From contig OX344765.1 in NCBI GenBank assembly GCA_947034895.1, positions 25,549,001-25,613,000 on the forward strand: a DNA stretch of 64,000 nucleotides. The letters run 5' to 3'. This document shows positions 1 through 10,649 of the stretch, in pieces. The notes under the pieces are model-generated. The model saw only the letters and a program-made list of their open reading frames with translations. It did not search any database and was not told the DNA's origin. The stretch is from Rhytidiadelphus loreus. Lineage: Eukaryota; Streptophyta; Bryopsida; Hypnales; Hylocomiaceae. Within the stretch, counting starts at the first letter, position 1. Every line of letters starts with the position of its first letter. Both the position numbers and the translations under genes were made by a program.

Positions 1-279
1 CCTCTACCTTCTTTTCTAAAACACTTTCCTTCCAAAGTCAACAAAATTTTGGTAGCCAAGCTTGTCCCTAAAGTTGAATTTTGCCTAAAACAACTTAAAA
101 CAGCCTATAACTTCTTCACCCAAAATCCAATTGAAATATAAAATTATATATCCACAAAGCTCTTGCAAAACTACACACCTTCCAAAAATTTCAACAAAAC
201 ATGATGTAAATTGAGACCATAGGAACCTACCCGAATTCCAAATTGTCCATCAAGGGAACAATGGTCCTTTAGGGGTTAA
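1..279. repeat. right end of a TTAA-flanked foldback element, cut by the window edge
   Basis: The stretch ends CCTTTAGGGGTTAA (TTAA at 276-279), the terminus shared with the complete elements at 16150-17043 and 37725-38664. The nearby phrase about 'accataggaacctac' is also found, inverted, near the left ends of those copies. The left end lies outside the window. Confidence 0.5.
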
Positions 280-1423
280 AATACAATAGTAGCCAATTTC
301 TACACTTGCTTAAAGCATAGATTCACAATAATCGCTTAAAAGCGTGAGTCTTCTATTTCACAAACCACTGTTAGTACAATCAACTTCATCAATCTATTGC
401 AAACTTCCTCATTTGCTTATTGCAATTCTCTATTATTTTGCTCAAGGGCATTTGACAACTTGCTCTAAAAGAGTCTATTTATTCAATTCACAACTAGTGT
501 AAACAATTGCTTAAAACAAAACATCACTAAACATTACCAATTCTTTCAAGAAATTATGCTTATAGCCTTCAATTCAAGATTACAATAGTCTATATGTTAT
601 AATTGCTTGAAGCATCCACAATCACAAGGTTATATCAATCTCTAGTATCTTGCATACATACTCTCTTCTTTAATATTGATTTCTTCAAGCTAGCAATGCT
701 ATAGCTTAAAGCTATTTGACACATAATTAAATTATCCAATCCCTGCATAAATTCACAACTCCTTAAAAGTATCCAATCTTTGGGATTTCTACACACATAC
801 ACATTGTAGTCTAGTAATCTACTCATTCCTTGAGTATTTTCCCACATCATTACAAAAATTCTAAGGCTTGTAGAAGTATGTTAAGTTCTGATTTTCAGTA
901 CCTCCGCAGTGCAAAAACAAAAGAATAAAAAATAAAAAATTTTGGATTTTTGTTTTAAAAATTTTCAATTTGATGTGTTGTTGATGTGGCACTAGTAGTG
1001 CCATGTCAGCTTCCAAATTAATTAATTAATTAAATTTTTTTCTAGTGATTGCACCATTGCCTTCCAAAACTTGCAACCTTGTTTAGGCTTGAAAATTTTC
1101 CTAATGTCAAATACAAGCTAGAAGCCACAAGTTAATCTCCTCCAATACAATTCTAAGCTTCTTTTCCAATTACACACAAACATTGCTTAATGTACATACA
1201 ACAACACTAATTGCTTCAAAGCTTACTCTCCAATCACACCTATTAGTTGTTTCAAGCACAAAAAATAACACATATTACTTCAAATCTTACATAGACTATT
1301 ATACCAATTTAATCAATACCAATATAGACACATGCATTCAATTCACCAGTGCTAATACGTGAGCCCAAGAATGCAAGCTTGTGAGCATTGAGCCTACAAT
1401 ATAGGTACCTATAATATAGATAC

Positions 1424-1469
<46 letters not shown>

Positions 1470-2400
1470 TAAACACCTATAATATGGATATTCGTAACGT
1501 ATACACCTTATAATCATAGACGGTTTCTATAGTATATACATCTATAACATAGGTGTGTAGTATTCTAGGCTTATAGGCTCACATTCCTATGCTCACATAA
1601 TAGCAATCCTCCATTCGATTAAAGAGATCAACCATGGTTACTTTTCTCACAAAAATTTGCATAGAACTATCAAATGTTCAATCACTTTCACAAACAATCT
1701 CATATATTCAACATACAACCACTCAACATACAATTGCCCAATCACTAAGATTTAGAAATCAATAAATCTCAGACACGCAAAGATTCCCAATCACTAGGAC
1801 TTTTACAACAATTGGAAATAAATACTTCAAGCTTTAATCTACCAACTTAGCAAAAACAAGTACATGGGCTATAAACAAAAACTCTTAGAAACTAGTATAG
1901 CTGTTGCTCTAAGACAAAAGGAAGAGAGAGAAAAAGAAATGAGCCACCGTCAACTATACATATCTATATATACTTCAATCAACTTCAAATAAACTTCCAA
2001 ATCTACATTGGTTTAATCGTTTTAAAATTCAATTTTTCAAAGCTACTTTTGAGATCCCACAATTAACAATATTTCACACTCACAATCTCACAATTTCACA
2101 TAGATACTTTATTATTTAAAATAAAAAATTCTTTGTGGACTTGTGTAACTTTAGTAAAAGTCCATGTCTCTTAATTTTGACCTTCAAATTTGCATTTTTG
2201 GGTAAAAAATAATACTATTCCCTCCTCCAAATAGCAAAGGTAGACATCCAATTGAAAGCTATTGAAAAATAGTAAACTAATTTTTCTAAATTGAAAGAAT
2301 TCTCAATGTTTGCAACTACCATATATACTTCCATTTCAAATTTCATACAAAATTGAAATATGACACAAAAATTATGAGCAAAAAAACACTTGCATAAGGC
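280..2400. other. AT-rich intergenic DNA without a recognisable gene
   Basis: Six-frame reading shows only short, low-complexity frames. A (TTAA)-type run near 1016-1036 and the TA microsatellite at 1433-1468 are the only simple repeats of note. I see no conserved protein motif here. Confidence 0.6.
1433..1468. repeat. (TA)n microsatellite
   Basis: About 18 uninterrupted TA dinucleotides, flanked by ordinary AT-rich sequence. Confidence 0.9.
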
Positions 2401-2436
2401 CAATTGGCCAAGGGGACAAAAAAGAGCAATTCTTTC

Positions 2437-2900
2437 TTGCAATTATCCTCTAAGCTCAATGAGTTGTACAATTTCCTTGTCACTCTTTTTTTAGCCAATA
2501 GTTTTTTCACTGACAAGATAAGAGGTCGTTTCAAGAATTTCTTAACATTATTAGAAATAGTAGATGGAATTGGAATGCTAGATATAGAATTTTGGACATT
2601 ACATGTTTTTCAACCAACATGGAGGGCCATTTTAGATATAGTTTAGCCAAAATTGTCCAAAATTTAAAATCATTTCAAAGTCATTCGAAATTTTCAAAAT
2701 TAACTAAAATATTAAATAAATAATAATAATCTATTATTTTTTGACATGGTAGTCTCTCAGCCATGTCAATAGGATGTTGTGGTCGAGTTCCCATTGTTTG
2801 GGAACTCAGAGAACTCACAGCCCTCTAGACTAGTTGAATTTCATCTTATGTTTGATGGAGAAAAGGTTGTAGTAGTTGGATATATTGATTTGAGGCAATA
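2437..2900 (+). pseudogene. gene-family fragment E: 3' end of the membrane-protein gene, split by a small element
   Basis: Translation gives LNELYNFLV...FFTDKIRGR...LTLLEIVDG, which aligns with residues 281-320 of the intact protein at 7840-8880 (KVNELYNFLV...FVTDKMGGR...LTLLEIVDG). The match breaks at about 2595 and resumes at about 2851 with DGEKVVVVGYIDL, the counterpart of the intact C-terminus DAKFVVAICTTKPE. It then runs into the 3' flank shared by the family ('gggacataa...agttggaa'). The intervening ~255 bp is an insertion. Everything upstream of residue ~281 is missing, so this is a dead fragment. The reading frame open across the junction into the insertion is accidental. Confidence 0.75.
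2596..2850. mobile_element. small inverted-repeat element inserted in fragment E
   Basis: The insertion separates two halves of the gene fragment. It contains 'ggagggcc' near its left side and 'agccctc' near its right side, plus a central 'agtctctc(a/g)gcca' segment. A related sequence lies at 37112-37395, with the same central segment, the same end motifs and the flank word ACATTACATG in inverted position. The class is not determined and no clear target duplication was found. Confidence 0.45.
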
Positions 2901-4478
2901 GGGACATAACCAAATATTTAGTTGGAGAATATATTGCCAAATAATCCTTTCCAAAACATCATATCCCTCTTGAGTGATAAATCATTCAAAACCCACATGC
3001 ATTTGAATGACTAATAAGCTATTCCATGGATGGCATTTAAGTATTGGCGATTATTCCTATAGTTGGGCATTTTCTTCACTTGCTCTGCAATAAACTTGTT
3101 CACATACAAACTAGCTTTTCAATAGATGCTCCTTTCTGTCATTTCTAGAATCAAATAAATCTTGATCAGGGCTTTCTTTTGGCATTATAGTGCCATATTG
3201 CACCAAAAAATAATAATTTGGTTAGATTGTGATAGAAAATAATAATTTGGCCAAAAAATGGAAAGAAATCATGAAGTTTTTCACCTTAAAACTTCAAATT
3301 AAGAAAAATTCTTGGATGAAATTGCCAAATTGTGGATGAAAACAAAATTGTATACATTTGTTATGTGCTATTGTGGTATTTTCTATCCAATATATAGATG
3401 AATGTTGAAATTTAAAGCACCACTCTATCATTTTATATTGTCACTTTGCCACTTTATAAAAAATGAGAAAACCCCACCTAGTCGTGATTTGAGAGAATCA
3501 CCCGAATTTCAAAAGTCAACCAGCTCATAAGGGTATAATAGAAAGTCTAGACTCTAGATTAGTGAAGCATCAAGGGAACTCTAATATACTCCACTTCAAT
3601 TTTAGGGGAGGTCTACAAATTAGTTCATTGTTGGCCGGTGGAATAAAAAAAAAAAAATTGGAATTTGAAAACATCAAATAAAAACTCAAAAAATATCATA
3701 AATTCTCCTTTTAACCACTTATTTGTCATATAAGAGTGCATTTGACATTAATTGACCACATGTGTTAGACTATTTTGAATTAGTGAAAGTTGAAATGTTA
3801 CTATTTTGTATGAATTATCACAAAAATAAAATTTTGCAATAACACTAATTTTCTTGATGAAGTTAATTTTTCCCACTGACTAATAGGGAAAGTTGTTGTC
3901 ATGCTTTTGAGCCTTCTATAGAAGTCGAAAAGTTGGAATTCTACTCCTAATTTTTATTACAAGGAAAAATGCAAAACACTTCTAAAACCACAAATAATAC
4001 TATTTGGAATTAGAAACCTCAAATTAGGTAGGTCAAGGTATGAAATACAAATTGAACTATAATAATTAAAAGGCAAGCTTTTACTTCTTGCTTGAAAAGG
4101 CGAAAGAAGATAATTCGAAACTCCTTGTAGATTGTAGCACTACATTAATAGGATCCAAGTAATTTGGTGGTCTTTAGGCACTAAGTAATAGTGTCAACGC
4201 ATGGTGCCCAAAGCCTATGTTGAAACTAGCTTGGTGCCAATTTGAGTCTTGGACACCATTCTCTAATACTATACATGGGTGCCCTAAGACCATTGTTTTG
4301 CTAGAATGCTAGTATAATGTACCCTACGTGATGGGTCTAAATCTTTATTTTAGAACAATTGGAGTAACAAATGCATTGAAATGAATAATTAGACTATAAA
4401 AAAAAGCCTAAAGAAAACATAGGCATGAGCCCATCTTTTTAGCCCCAATAAAGGAAGAAGAAGTTCCATTGACTTGTT
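2901..4478. other. AT-rich intergenic DNA, no gene seen
   Basis: No frame with a recognisable motif. The sequence resembles neither the paralogue cluster nor the main repeat families named elsewhere in this annotation. Confidence 0.5.
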
Positions 4479-5125
4479 TTAAACCCTAAATGCCTAAGGC
4501 ACCAAATTTTGGTGTCAACAATACTTTGAAGTTGAATAAAATCTAACCAAGATACTATTTTTAGTATTTTATAATTTTGAAGTCTAGTTTTAGCATCAAA
4601 GATCCGATTTTGAAAATGAATGATTATGATTTTTCTATTCAAGATTTTGTGCAAGGGTGTCCATTGCAAATCTTGATTTTTTAGTTTTGAGGTCTCTTTG
4701 AAATGTGCTTGAATCACACTATATCTTGGAGAAAAAATCACATAAGAAATACATTATTTAAAAATACTGTAGAGTAGGTTTTGAAAAGTTGTAAATTGAT
4801 TGGGGTTATGCATGTTATGCCCTTCAACCTCATATTTTTTGGTGACCAATTTTTTTGATTTGATATGTGAAAAGAGGGAAGAAAAACTACAAATTTTTTT
4901 CATAGTCAATTTTAACACCCTCACTATCAAAGATTATAATTTTTCAATCTATACGTGATATTGTTGTGTTTTCTTTTTCCATGTGATCTCTAACATCTTT
5001 AATTTGAATTTGTAGAGTTACAATTCAAATAAAATTGATCAAATTGATCAAAATGTTGGCATTTTTGTTCAATTTATAGCAAATTCCAAGAACCCCCCAA
5101 AAAACCTTGGGTATTTAGGGGTCAA
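4479..5125. mobile_element. TTAA-flanked foldback element (group 'ccctaaatgcc')
   Basis: Begins TTAA-ACCCTAAATGCC and ends GGTATTTAGGGG-TCAA, so termini are inverted repeats flanked by TTAA (one base changed on the right). Its interior matches the element at 15412-16056 in opposite orientation, including 'caccaaattttggtg' and the segment around 'aaaatgttggcattttg'. No protein coding capacity of its own; non-autonomous. Confidence 0.65.
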
Positions 5126-5344
5126 TGGTGCATTTGGCACAAATTAACAGAAGTCACAGTTTTTGAATTGGTGCAAGATGAAATATTATTATTTGTATCA
5201 ATTCCCTCAAAATAAATTTTTGTGGTGACACTAATTTTGAGGGTGACACTAAAATTCCTTCCTGCTCTCTATCAGTGTAGCCAATCCCAACTTAGTTATT
5301 CCATCACTAATCTGGGCGAGTAGCCAGAATTTCAGCAGACTCTA

Positions 5345-6514
5345 ATGTTTGTAACCTCGTGTGGAAAGAAATTAGGCAGTCATGAATCTCGTGACGGACG
5401 CCCATCATTTTCGAAAAAAAATTCCGTTTCCGATGATTCCTTACCGACTGTAACACGCACTTCAGTTGTCCACAGCAGCCCCACAGCAGCCCCACAGCAA
5501 CAGTTTGAAGCAAATCAATGGAGGACATTCCTCATTATTAGAAGATCAATGGTGCAGAACCTTTACACTGTTGCTTTGTTTCAATGTGTTGATGTGGGGC
5601 TGCTCTCAGTGTCTTCTTTGTGCACGGTTTTTTTTGCCATTGGCTGTATCCAAAACACGTTGACTATTTTTTGACAAGGAAATTTTCATTTTCTTTGGTC
5701 AAAATAGCTACACTAAATAGTGAAATTAGGTTGCACCACACTAATTTCTTGACATTCTACACAATATAAATATGTATTGTTTCTTTACAAGAATTTACTA
5801 TTTTTTTGAATTAAAAATTTATGCATGTGGGACTTATGAACCTCTATGTGTACAAACAAAAAAAACAGTAGACATATTTGTTGATTGGTTGGCTTGTAAA
5901 GTGATTTTCTTGAAGTAAGGCAACCTAATTGTTAAGGCAACCTAATTTCACTATTTAGTGTAGATTGCTACTGTACTTTGAGACCAATAGTCAAAGTTTC
6001 TCTACGTATCACCTTTCCGTGTACGTGGTGGTGGAACCAGAAGAGCAAGGCTGCAAGCCCATCACTTGAAAAGAGAGATACACCACCCAGGGACCCAACA
6101 GGGTTTTGTAGGGTACAGCATAGTGTGGTGGGGGAACGCACAGCATTTTCAAAGAAAGATTCTGTTTCCGACGATTCCTTACCGACTGTAACACCAACTT
6201 CAATTGTCCACAGCAGTCCGTGTTTTCCTTGTGCACGATTTTTCGCCATTTGGCTGTAGCCAAAACACGTTGTCGGTATCCTAAACACGAAAACACGTTG
6301 ATTACTTTGTGTCCAGGAAATTTTCATTTTCTTTGGTCAAATTAGCTAGATTGCTACTGTATTGTAAGATTACTACTGTATTTCAAGACCAAAAGTCAAA
6401 GTTTTTCTACGTATTACCTTTCCGTGTGGTGGGGGAACCAGAAGGGCAACGCTGCCCATCCCTTCAAAAGAGAGATACACCACCCACAGGGTTTTCAGGT
6501 TCAGCATAGTCTGC
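5345..6514. repeat. upstream direct duplication (X-Y-X-Y) in front of gene A
   Basis: Two blocks alternate. Block X (about 5400-5715 and 6135-6345) shares 'gattccttaccgactgtaac', 'ttgtccacagcag', 'gccaaaacacgttg' and 'ggaaattttcattttc'. Block Y (about 5960-6125 and 6350-6510) shares 'tagattgctactgta', 'caaagttt(c/t)tctacgta', 'cctttccgtg' and 'gagagatacaccaccca'. The second Y block ends just before the presumed first exon of the gene at 7840, so the duplication lies in its promoter-proximal region. The short open frames here are not conserved between the copies and are not called as genes. Confidence 0.7.
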
Positions 6515-6618
6515 AGTACGCCCTGAAGAAGCGACCAACTTCAGTCTTCTCTAGCTCCTTCGTGAAATCGGTTTCAGCTTCCTAATCAACATCTCGGCAG
6601 GACTGAATCTGTGTGCAG
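6515..6618 (+). other. probable 5' non-coding exon of gene A, with GT splice donor at 6619
   Basis: The sequence ends 'gaatctgtgtgcag' followed by GTAATAGTC, a good plant donor. The same words ('gcgaccaac', 'cagtct', 'ctgtgtgcag' then GTAATAGTC) occur on the minus strand upstream of copy B (about 50160-50060). A matching acceptor, AAATAG, lies directly before the ATG at 7840, and the equivalent position of copy C has ATATAG before its ATG. The exon boundary is inferred from this conservation; the transcription start is not defined. Confidence 0.45.
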
Positions 6619-7839
6619 GTAATAGTCTGTGAGCTTAGAATGGTTGTGAGCCGTATACAGTGCACCTCATGTAGTGGATTTCCCTGCGAGTCTCGCATTT
6701 CCCAGAGGATTGCAAAACTCGTCATCTGTAAATACGACATCTTTTGAAGCAGGTGATTTTGAATGATGTTTATTTTTATTCATCATTCTGTGGGAAAAGG
6801 GAGACCCGCGCAGTGAATGCACTATCACAGCCGCTCATATTGATCCCAGCATCAAGTGATAGGAGTTTTTGAAAAACCCTGAGTGTGAGAAAGTGAGAAA
6901 TAACATGAAATTCTGAGTGCTGTCAGAAACCCTCAAAATCCACTGGCCAAGTCGCTTAATTTCTCGCACGCTGTCCATTCATTTGTTGTTATTGGGTTGC
7001 TTTCGCAAGGGGGAATGTCTCGACTTCTCCATTGTGAAACGCGTGGATTTCCATTCCCGTGTGAGTGGCAGTAACACTCTCTCACAGTGTGAATTTGTGC
7101 TTTTCTCGCAGAGGAAGTTTTGAAAATCTGAGCGGAGCGGTAGTGATCTTGCTGCGCATGCAACAACAAGAACGTGTGTGTTGCGGAGTTTTCAGTTCGT
7201 GTCTCTCCAGACCAGGTGTGCTCACAACTCACGCTGTCTTTCTTTGGGGCCTCTGAAACTCTTTCTGGGAAGGGCTCACCTTGACATTGGCAATCATGGC
7301 CACGTTGATTAATTTCTTTTTTAATCAGGGGCTAACTCATCCTCTTTAGCTTGAGACAATCTTCCCAGTGAATTGATCAGTGTCTTTCATAATTTCTTTG
7401 GGTGCTTAGTCAGCAAACTCTTACCCTCAGATCTCAAAGACCTGCCATAACATTGCGTCTTTTCTATCTTCAAATCTTTAGTATTTTGATTCTAAATATT
7501 CGAAGAGACTATGAATAGTAGTCCAAGTTCTAGATTTTAAAACTAGCATGGCCTTGGCCTTTTAGATCTCCCACTCATTTAGGCGTTTCCACTACCTTCT
7601 AGTGGCACATTTCATTCCTCCTGAGGGAATCTGTTTGAATTACAACTATTGATATAAGGATATATTTGTAGAATATTTTATTTAAATCTTGATCAAGACT
7701 TCTCATTAGAGTGATGTAATCTAAACAATGAAGTTTGACTCCACCATAGTTGCTTGGAGATTTTGAATTGTCCTTCCAAAAAATTTGTGTTCACAATTGT
7801 AGATTATTACTAATGAAGTCTCATGTTGCATTGAAATAG
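6619..7839 (+). other. probable 5' intron of gene A, containing a strongly conserved block
   Basis: Bounded by the donor GTAATAG and the acceptor AAATAG next to the start codon. Its middle (about 6890-7260) is nearly identical to 56318-56600 (copy C), by eye about nine bases in ten. It is also clearly related to 49430-49690 in inverted orientation (copy B). The coding parts of A and C are less alike than this block. It includes 'gcgcatgcaacaacaag' and CpG-richer sequence than the surroundings. The antisense strand of the block is open in all three copies (see the entry at 6933-7232). Confidence 0.45.
6933..7232 (-). other. antisense open frame conserved in the three paralogue upstream regions (possible small gene or exon)
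   Basis: On the minus strand the frame ends WRSRDIPPCESN...EWTACEKLSDLASGF-stop. The same frame and the same stop are present at 49405-49632 (WRSRDIPSCKSN...QWTTCKKLSDFASGF), and a near-identical stretch is at 56290-56490. Between copies A and B the length differences in the aligned ~55 codons are net multiples of three. The upstream part is not frame-conserved in copy C, where about five extra bases are seen. I do not recognise a domain. It could be the last exon of a divergently transcribed gene, or simply well-conserved non-coding DNA read in a lucky frame. Confidence 0.3.
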
Positions 7840-8880
7840 ATGGACGAACGCATGGAGGATTGTCTAGATTGGATACTTATGGTATCCATAAGCCCCATAG
7901 CATTTTTTGTAGTGATACTTATGGCTTTGTTTAGCCTCCTTCGATTCCTCTATAAGGCCACGTTGTTGTTCATCATTGTTGCCATTAACACACCTTTCGC
8001 AGTGATGTACAATGTGAGCACCTTGGTATTTATGTATTACCTTAATCGCTTCCGGGGTACTAGTAATAACCGTTGGAACTATACCGATCCAAGAGCTAGT
8101 GTGGGCATTGAGGTTCAGCTCATTGTATCTAACTTCTTTAAAGTAGTAGCCGGAGAGCTCTTGCTAGTCTTGTCAACGGGAGTGATTACATTCTACACAG
8201 CACCCAGACTAGTCTTTAACATATCCATGGCTGTAAGTTTGTTAGCCATATTGCTTAAGTGGTTGAACACCAATAGCTTATCGAAGACTGCTCTCTCATG
8301 TCTTTGCGATGGCTATGGATTGAGCCCCATGACATTTCTTTTTAGCTTCATAGGGCTATTTGATATTGGATGCCACCCTATAGCGAAATGTTCATTTGCT
8401 GCAAGCAAAGCATTTCTATTTGTAAAAGATGTCACGGATCCGGAAATAGGCCTATCTCCATTCAATAGAATAATGATGGATCCAAAGAAACCGTTTGTTG
8501 AATTTTTCGAATGGAATGCATTCGAAAGGGGCTTGTTTCAATTGAGCCCAAGGATCAATTTCATCAAAAGAGACCGTGGAAAGTGTATACTCAAGAGTTT
8601 CATGGTGTTGAGGTTGCTTGATAATATACAAATATGTGAATACCCTGTGGAGAGGTTGGAGCTTCCAGAAGATTATTCCAAGGTCAACGAGTTGTACAAT
8701 TTCCTTGTTGATCTCTCTTCAGAAGATGGTTTTGTCACTGACAAGATGGGAGGTCGTTATGAGCAATCCTTGACATTGTTAGAGATAGTGGATGGAGTTG
8801 ACAAGAGTGTTGGATATAGAACTATGGAACCAATGGATGCAAAGTTTGTAGTTGCTATATGCACTACTAAGCCGGAGTAG
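7840..8880 (+). CDS. gene A: multi-pass membrane protein of unrecognised family, intact member of a local paralogue cluster
   Basis: A 346-residue protein. Hydrophobic segments at about residues 11-34, 37-68, 101-122, 124-142 and 161-182 suggest four or five membrane spans. A charged soluble C-terminal half follows (about 190-346) with ELPEDYSKVNELYNFL, GFVTDKMGGRYE and LTLLEIVDG. I see no signal peptide, catalytic motif or known domain, so no function is proposed. The ATG is chosen because paralogue C starts at the equivalent ATG and an AG acceptor immediately precedes both. In copy A, reading further upstream meets stops, whereas copy B is open into an N-terminal extension. The whole coding part is one exon. 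Related sequences in the window are B (48519-47407), C (56831-58105), D and E. This is the only copy with an undamaged frame, which suggests it may still be functional. Confidence 0.75.
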   Translation: MDERMEDCLDWILMVSISPIAFFVVILMALFSLLRFLYKATLLFIIVAINTPFAVMYNVSTLVFMYYLNRFRGTSNNRWNYTDPRASVGIEVQLIVSNFFKVVAGELLLVLSTGVITFYTAPRLVFNISMAVSLLAILLKWLNTNSLSKTALSCLCDGYGLSPMTFLFSFIGLFDIGCHPIAKCSFAASKAFLFVKDVTDPEIGLSPFNRIMMDPKKPFVEFFEWNAFERGLFQLSPRINFIKRDRGKCILKSFMVLRLLDNIQICEYPVERLELPEDYSKVNELYNFLVDLSSEDGFVTDKMGGRYEQSLTLLEIVDGVDKSVGYRTMEPMDAKFVVAICTTKPE

Positions 8881-9787
8881 GGGCATGTTCAAGTTGTTTA
8901 ATTGGAATTTGCCTTCTCATGCCTATGTAGAGGGTGCTCAAGAAAGACTTTACATTATAGAATGAGACTTATTTAATTTTGCTTCTCCAAACTTTATTCT
9001 ACAAGTTGTGTACAAGTCAATCTTGCTTGGCTTTGGAACTTTAGAATTCTATTTAGAATAAGAAAAGAAAGTATATTCCCTTGCATTGTAAAAATAGTTT
9101 CTTTCATTTGATTTCTTAAAATTATAAGTATTGAACATCCTCCATTGTGCTTAATTCTAGAATGCTCACGGGCTATAAAGTAGAGCTTAGGGTGATTTAG
9201 TTATAAGGTCGTGAATTCTAATTTTCCATCCATTTTTTTCAATGTGTTTCCATTAGATGTTGGTGGAAATTAATGCTTTGAGGTATTGCATATGAGTGGA
9301 TCATAAAGATGTTCTTTTAGTATTTGTTAGTATTTGTAATGAAGCAAATTTTTTTTCATTTCAAAATCTAACCATATAGATGTTTAAAGATCTTGCTTAT
9401 TAGTGTGTATTCCAATTTCAAGTGTGAAATTGCATAGGATTTGTGAGATTCTAACAAGAAAAATGTAATTATCCTATGTTTAGAATTTTGCTTATAAGAG
9501 TTTGAGGGGATTGGAGGTGACATGAACAACTAAAAATTGTGTTGGTACACTAAAATGCACTTCCAAAAACCTTAAGTTCAAAAGAAGAGCTATCAAAATC
9601 ATTACAAAATTAATGCACCTTACAATTGTTGAAATGCAATTTTTTTTGTAAGTAGAAATTGCAAATAACCCCAAATCAATACATACATGTTTAAATTTTC
9701 AATGTTGAAAATTACAAAAAAACTTTAATCTTATCATTGGAACCATTTTCAAAGAAAATTGACACATAAAAAAAATTTGACATCAAA
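8881..9787. other. 3' flank of gene A, then AT-rich spacer
   Basis: The first ~250 bases match the 3' flanks of copies C and D ('aggggcatg', 'agttggaatttgcct', 'gtgctcaagaaaga'), so the duplication unit extends past the stop codon. Beyond about 9130 there is no shared or coding signal. Confidence 0.55.
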
Positions 9788-10374
9788 TTAACCCCTAGAG
9801 TCCCAAGGCCATTTTTTTTTGCCAAAACCACTCAAAACTACCACTTTTGCTATGTTCACTTATGAAATGAATTTTAAAAATATTTTTAAGAATCTAACCA
9901 TATGATCTTGTTCTACACTTATCTTAGATAATGTTACAAAGTTTTTGTGATTTTTTGACTGTATAGATTGAAGATATTAGCATTAAAAGTGGAAGAAAAA
10001 AAATTCTTTCAAGAAGTTGCTATGATTGTCCGCAAAACAAGAAACTCTATAACTTTCACATCACTAATCCAAATGGAATGAATCAAAGCTTACCATTTAG
10101 AAGAAAATATAATATACAAGAAAAAAATATTAAGATTTTTATTTCAATTTTTGGTGGATTTCTTTTGCTGCCCAGTTTCCCCCATTTTGAGGTTATTGTG
10201 GCATAACTTTTGCTCCCGGGCACCGATTGGAATAAAAATTATATTCTTGGAAAACTCATAAGTTTATCTATCTTATGAGAAAGTTTCAAAAAGTTCAGTA
10301 AAAAATTGAGGTCATAAGAGCCTGCCTAAAATCCATTTTGTCCCCCATTGGGACAATGGGACTTTAGAAGTTAA
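9788..10374. mobile_element. TTAA-flanked foldback element
   Basis: Left TTAA-CCCCTAGAGTCCCAAGG, right CCATTGGGACAATGGGACTTTAGAAG-TTAA (written here in two words joined at the element end). TTAA sits at 9788-9791 and 10371-10374. The interior shares 'cataacttttgctcccgggc' and 'gctgcccag' with the larger members at 16150, 37725 and 43100. Confidence 0.7.
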
Positions 10375-10649
10375 GTCAAATTGGCAAACTTTGCTCAAAG
10401 TCGAGAAATGAAGTAAAATTGGCAAGCTTTACTCTTCACTAATGATACATATATGCATTTGGAGACTCTCAAAAATCAATTATTTATCTTTTTCAGTGAA
10501 AAATGAAAGCTTTCAATTCTTAACCTTCAAAATTGCCCATAAAAAATTGTAAGACAATCAAAAAGAATTTAAATGCCCACACCAAAATGAGCTTGAAATT
10601 TCAAATCGACCATACATGGTCAGTTGGGCAATTATGGGTTAAACTTCAA

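Noticed and set aside
635..850. 71-codon minus-strand open frame in AT-rich sequence
   Set aside because: No conserved motif, no repeat support, composition typical of chance frames.
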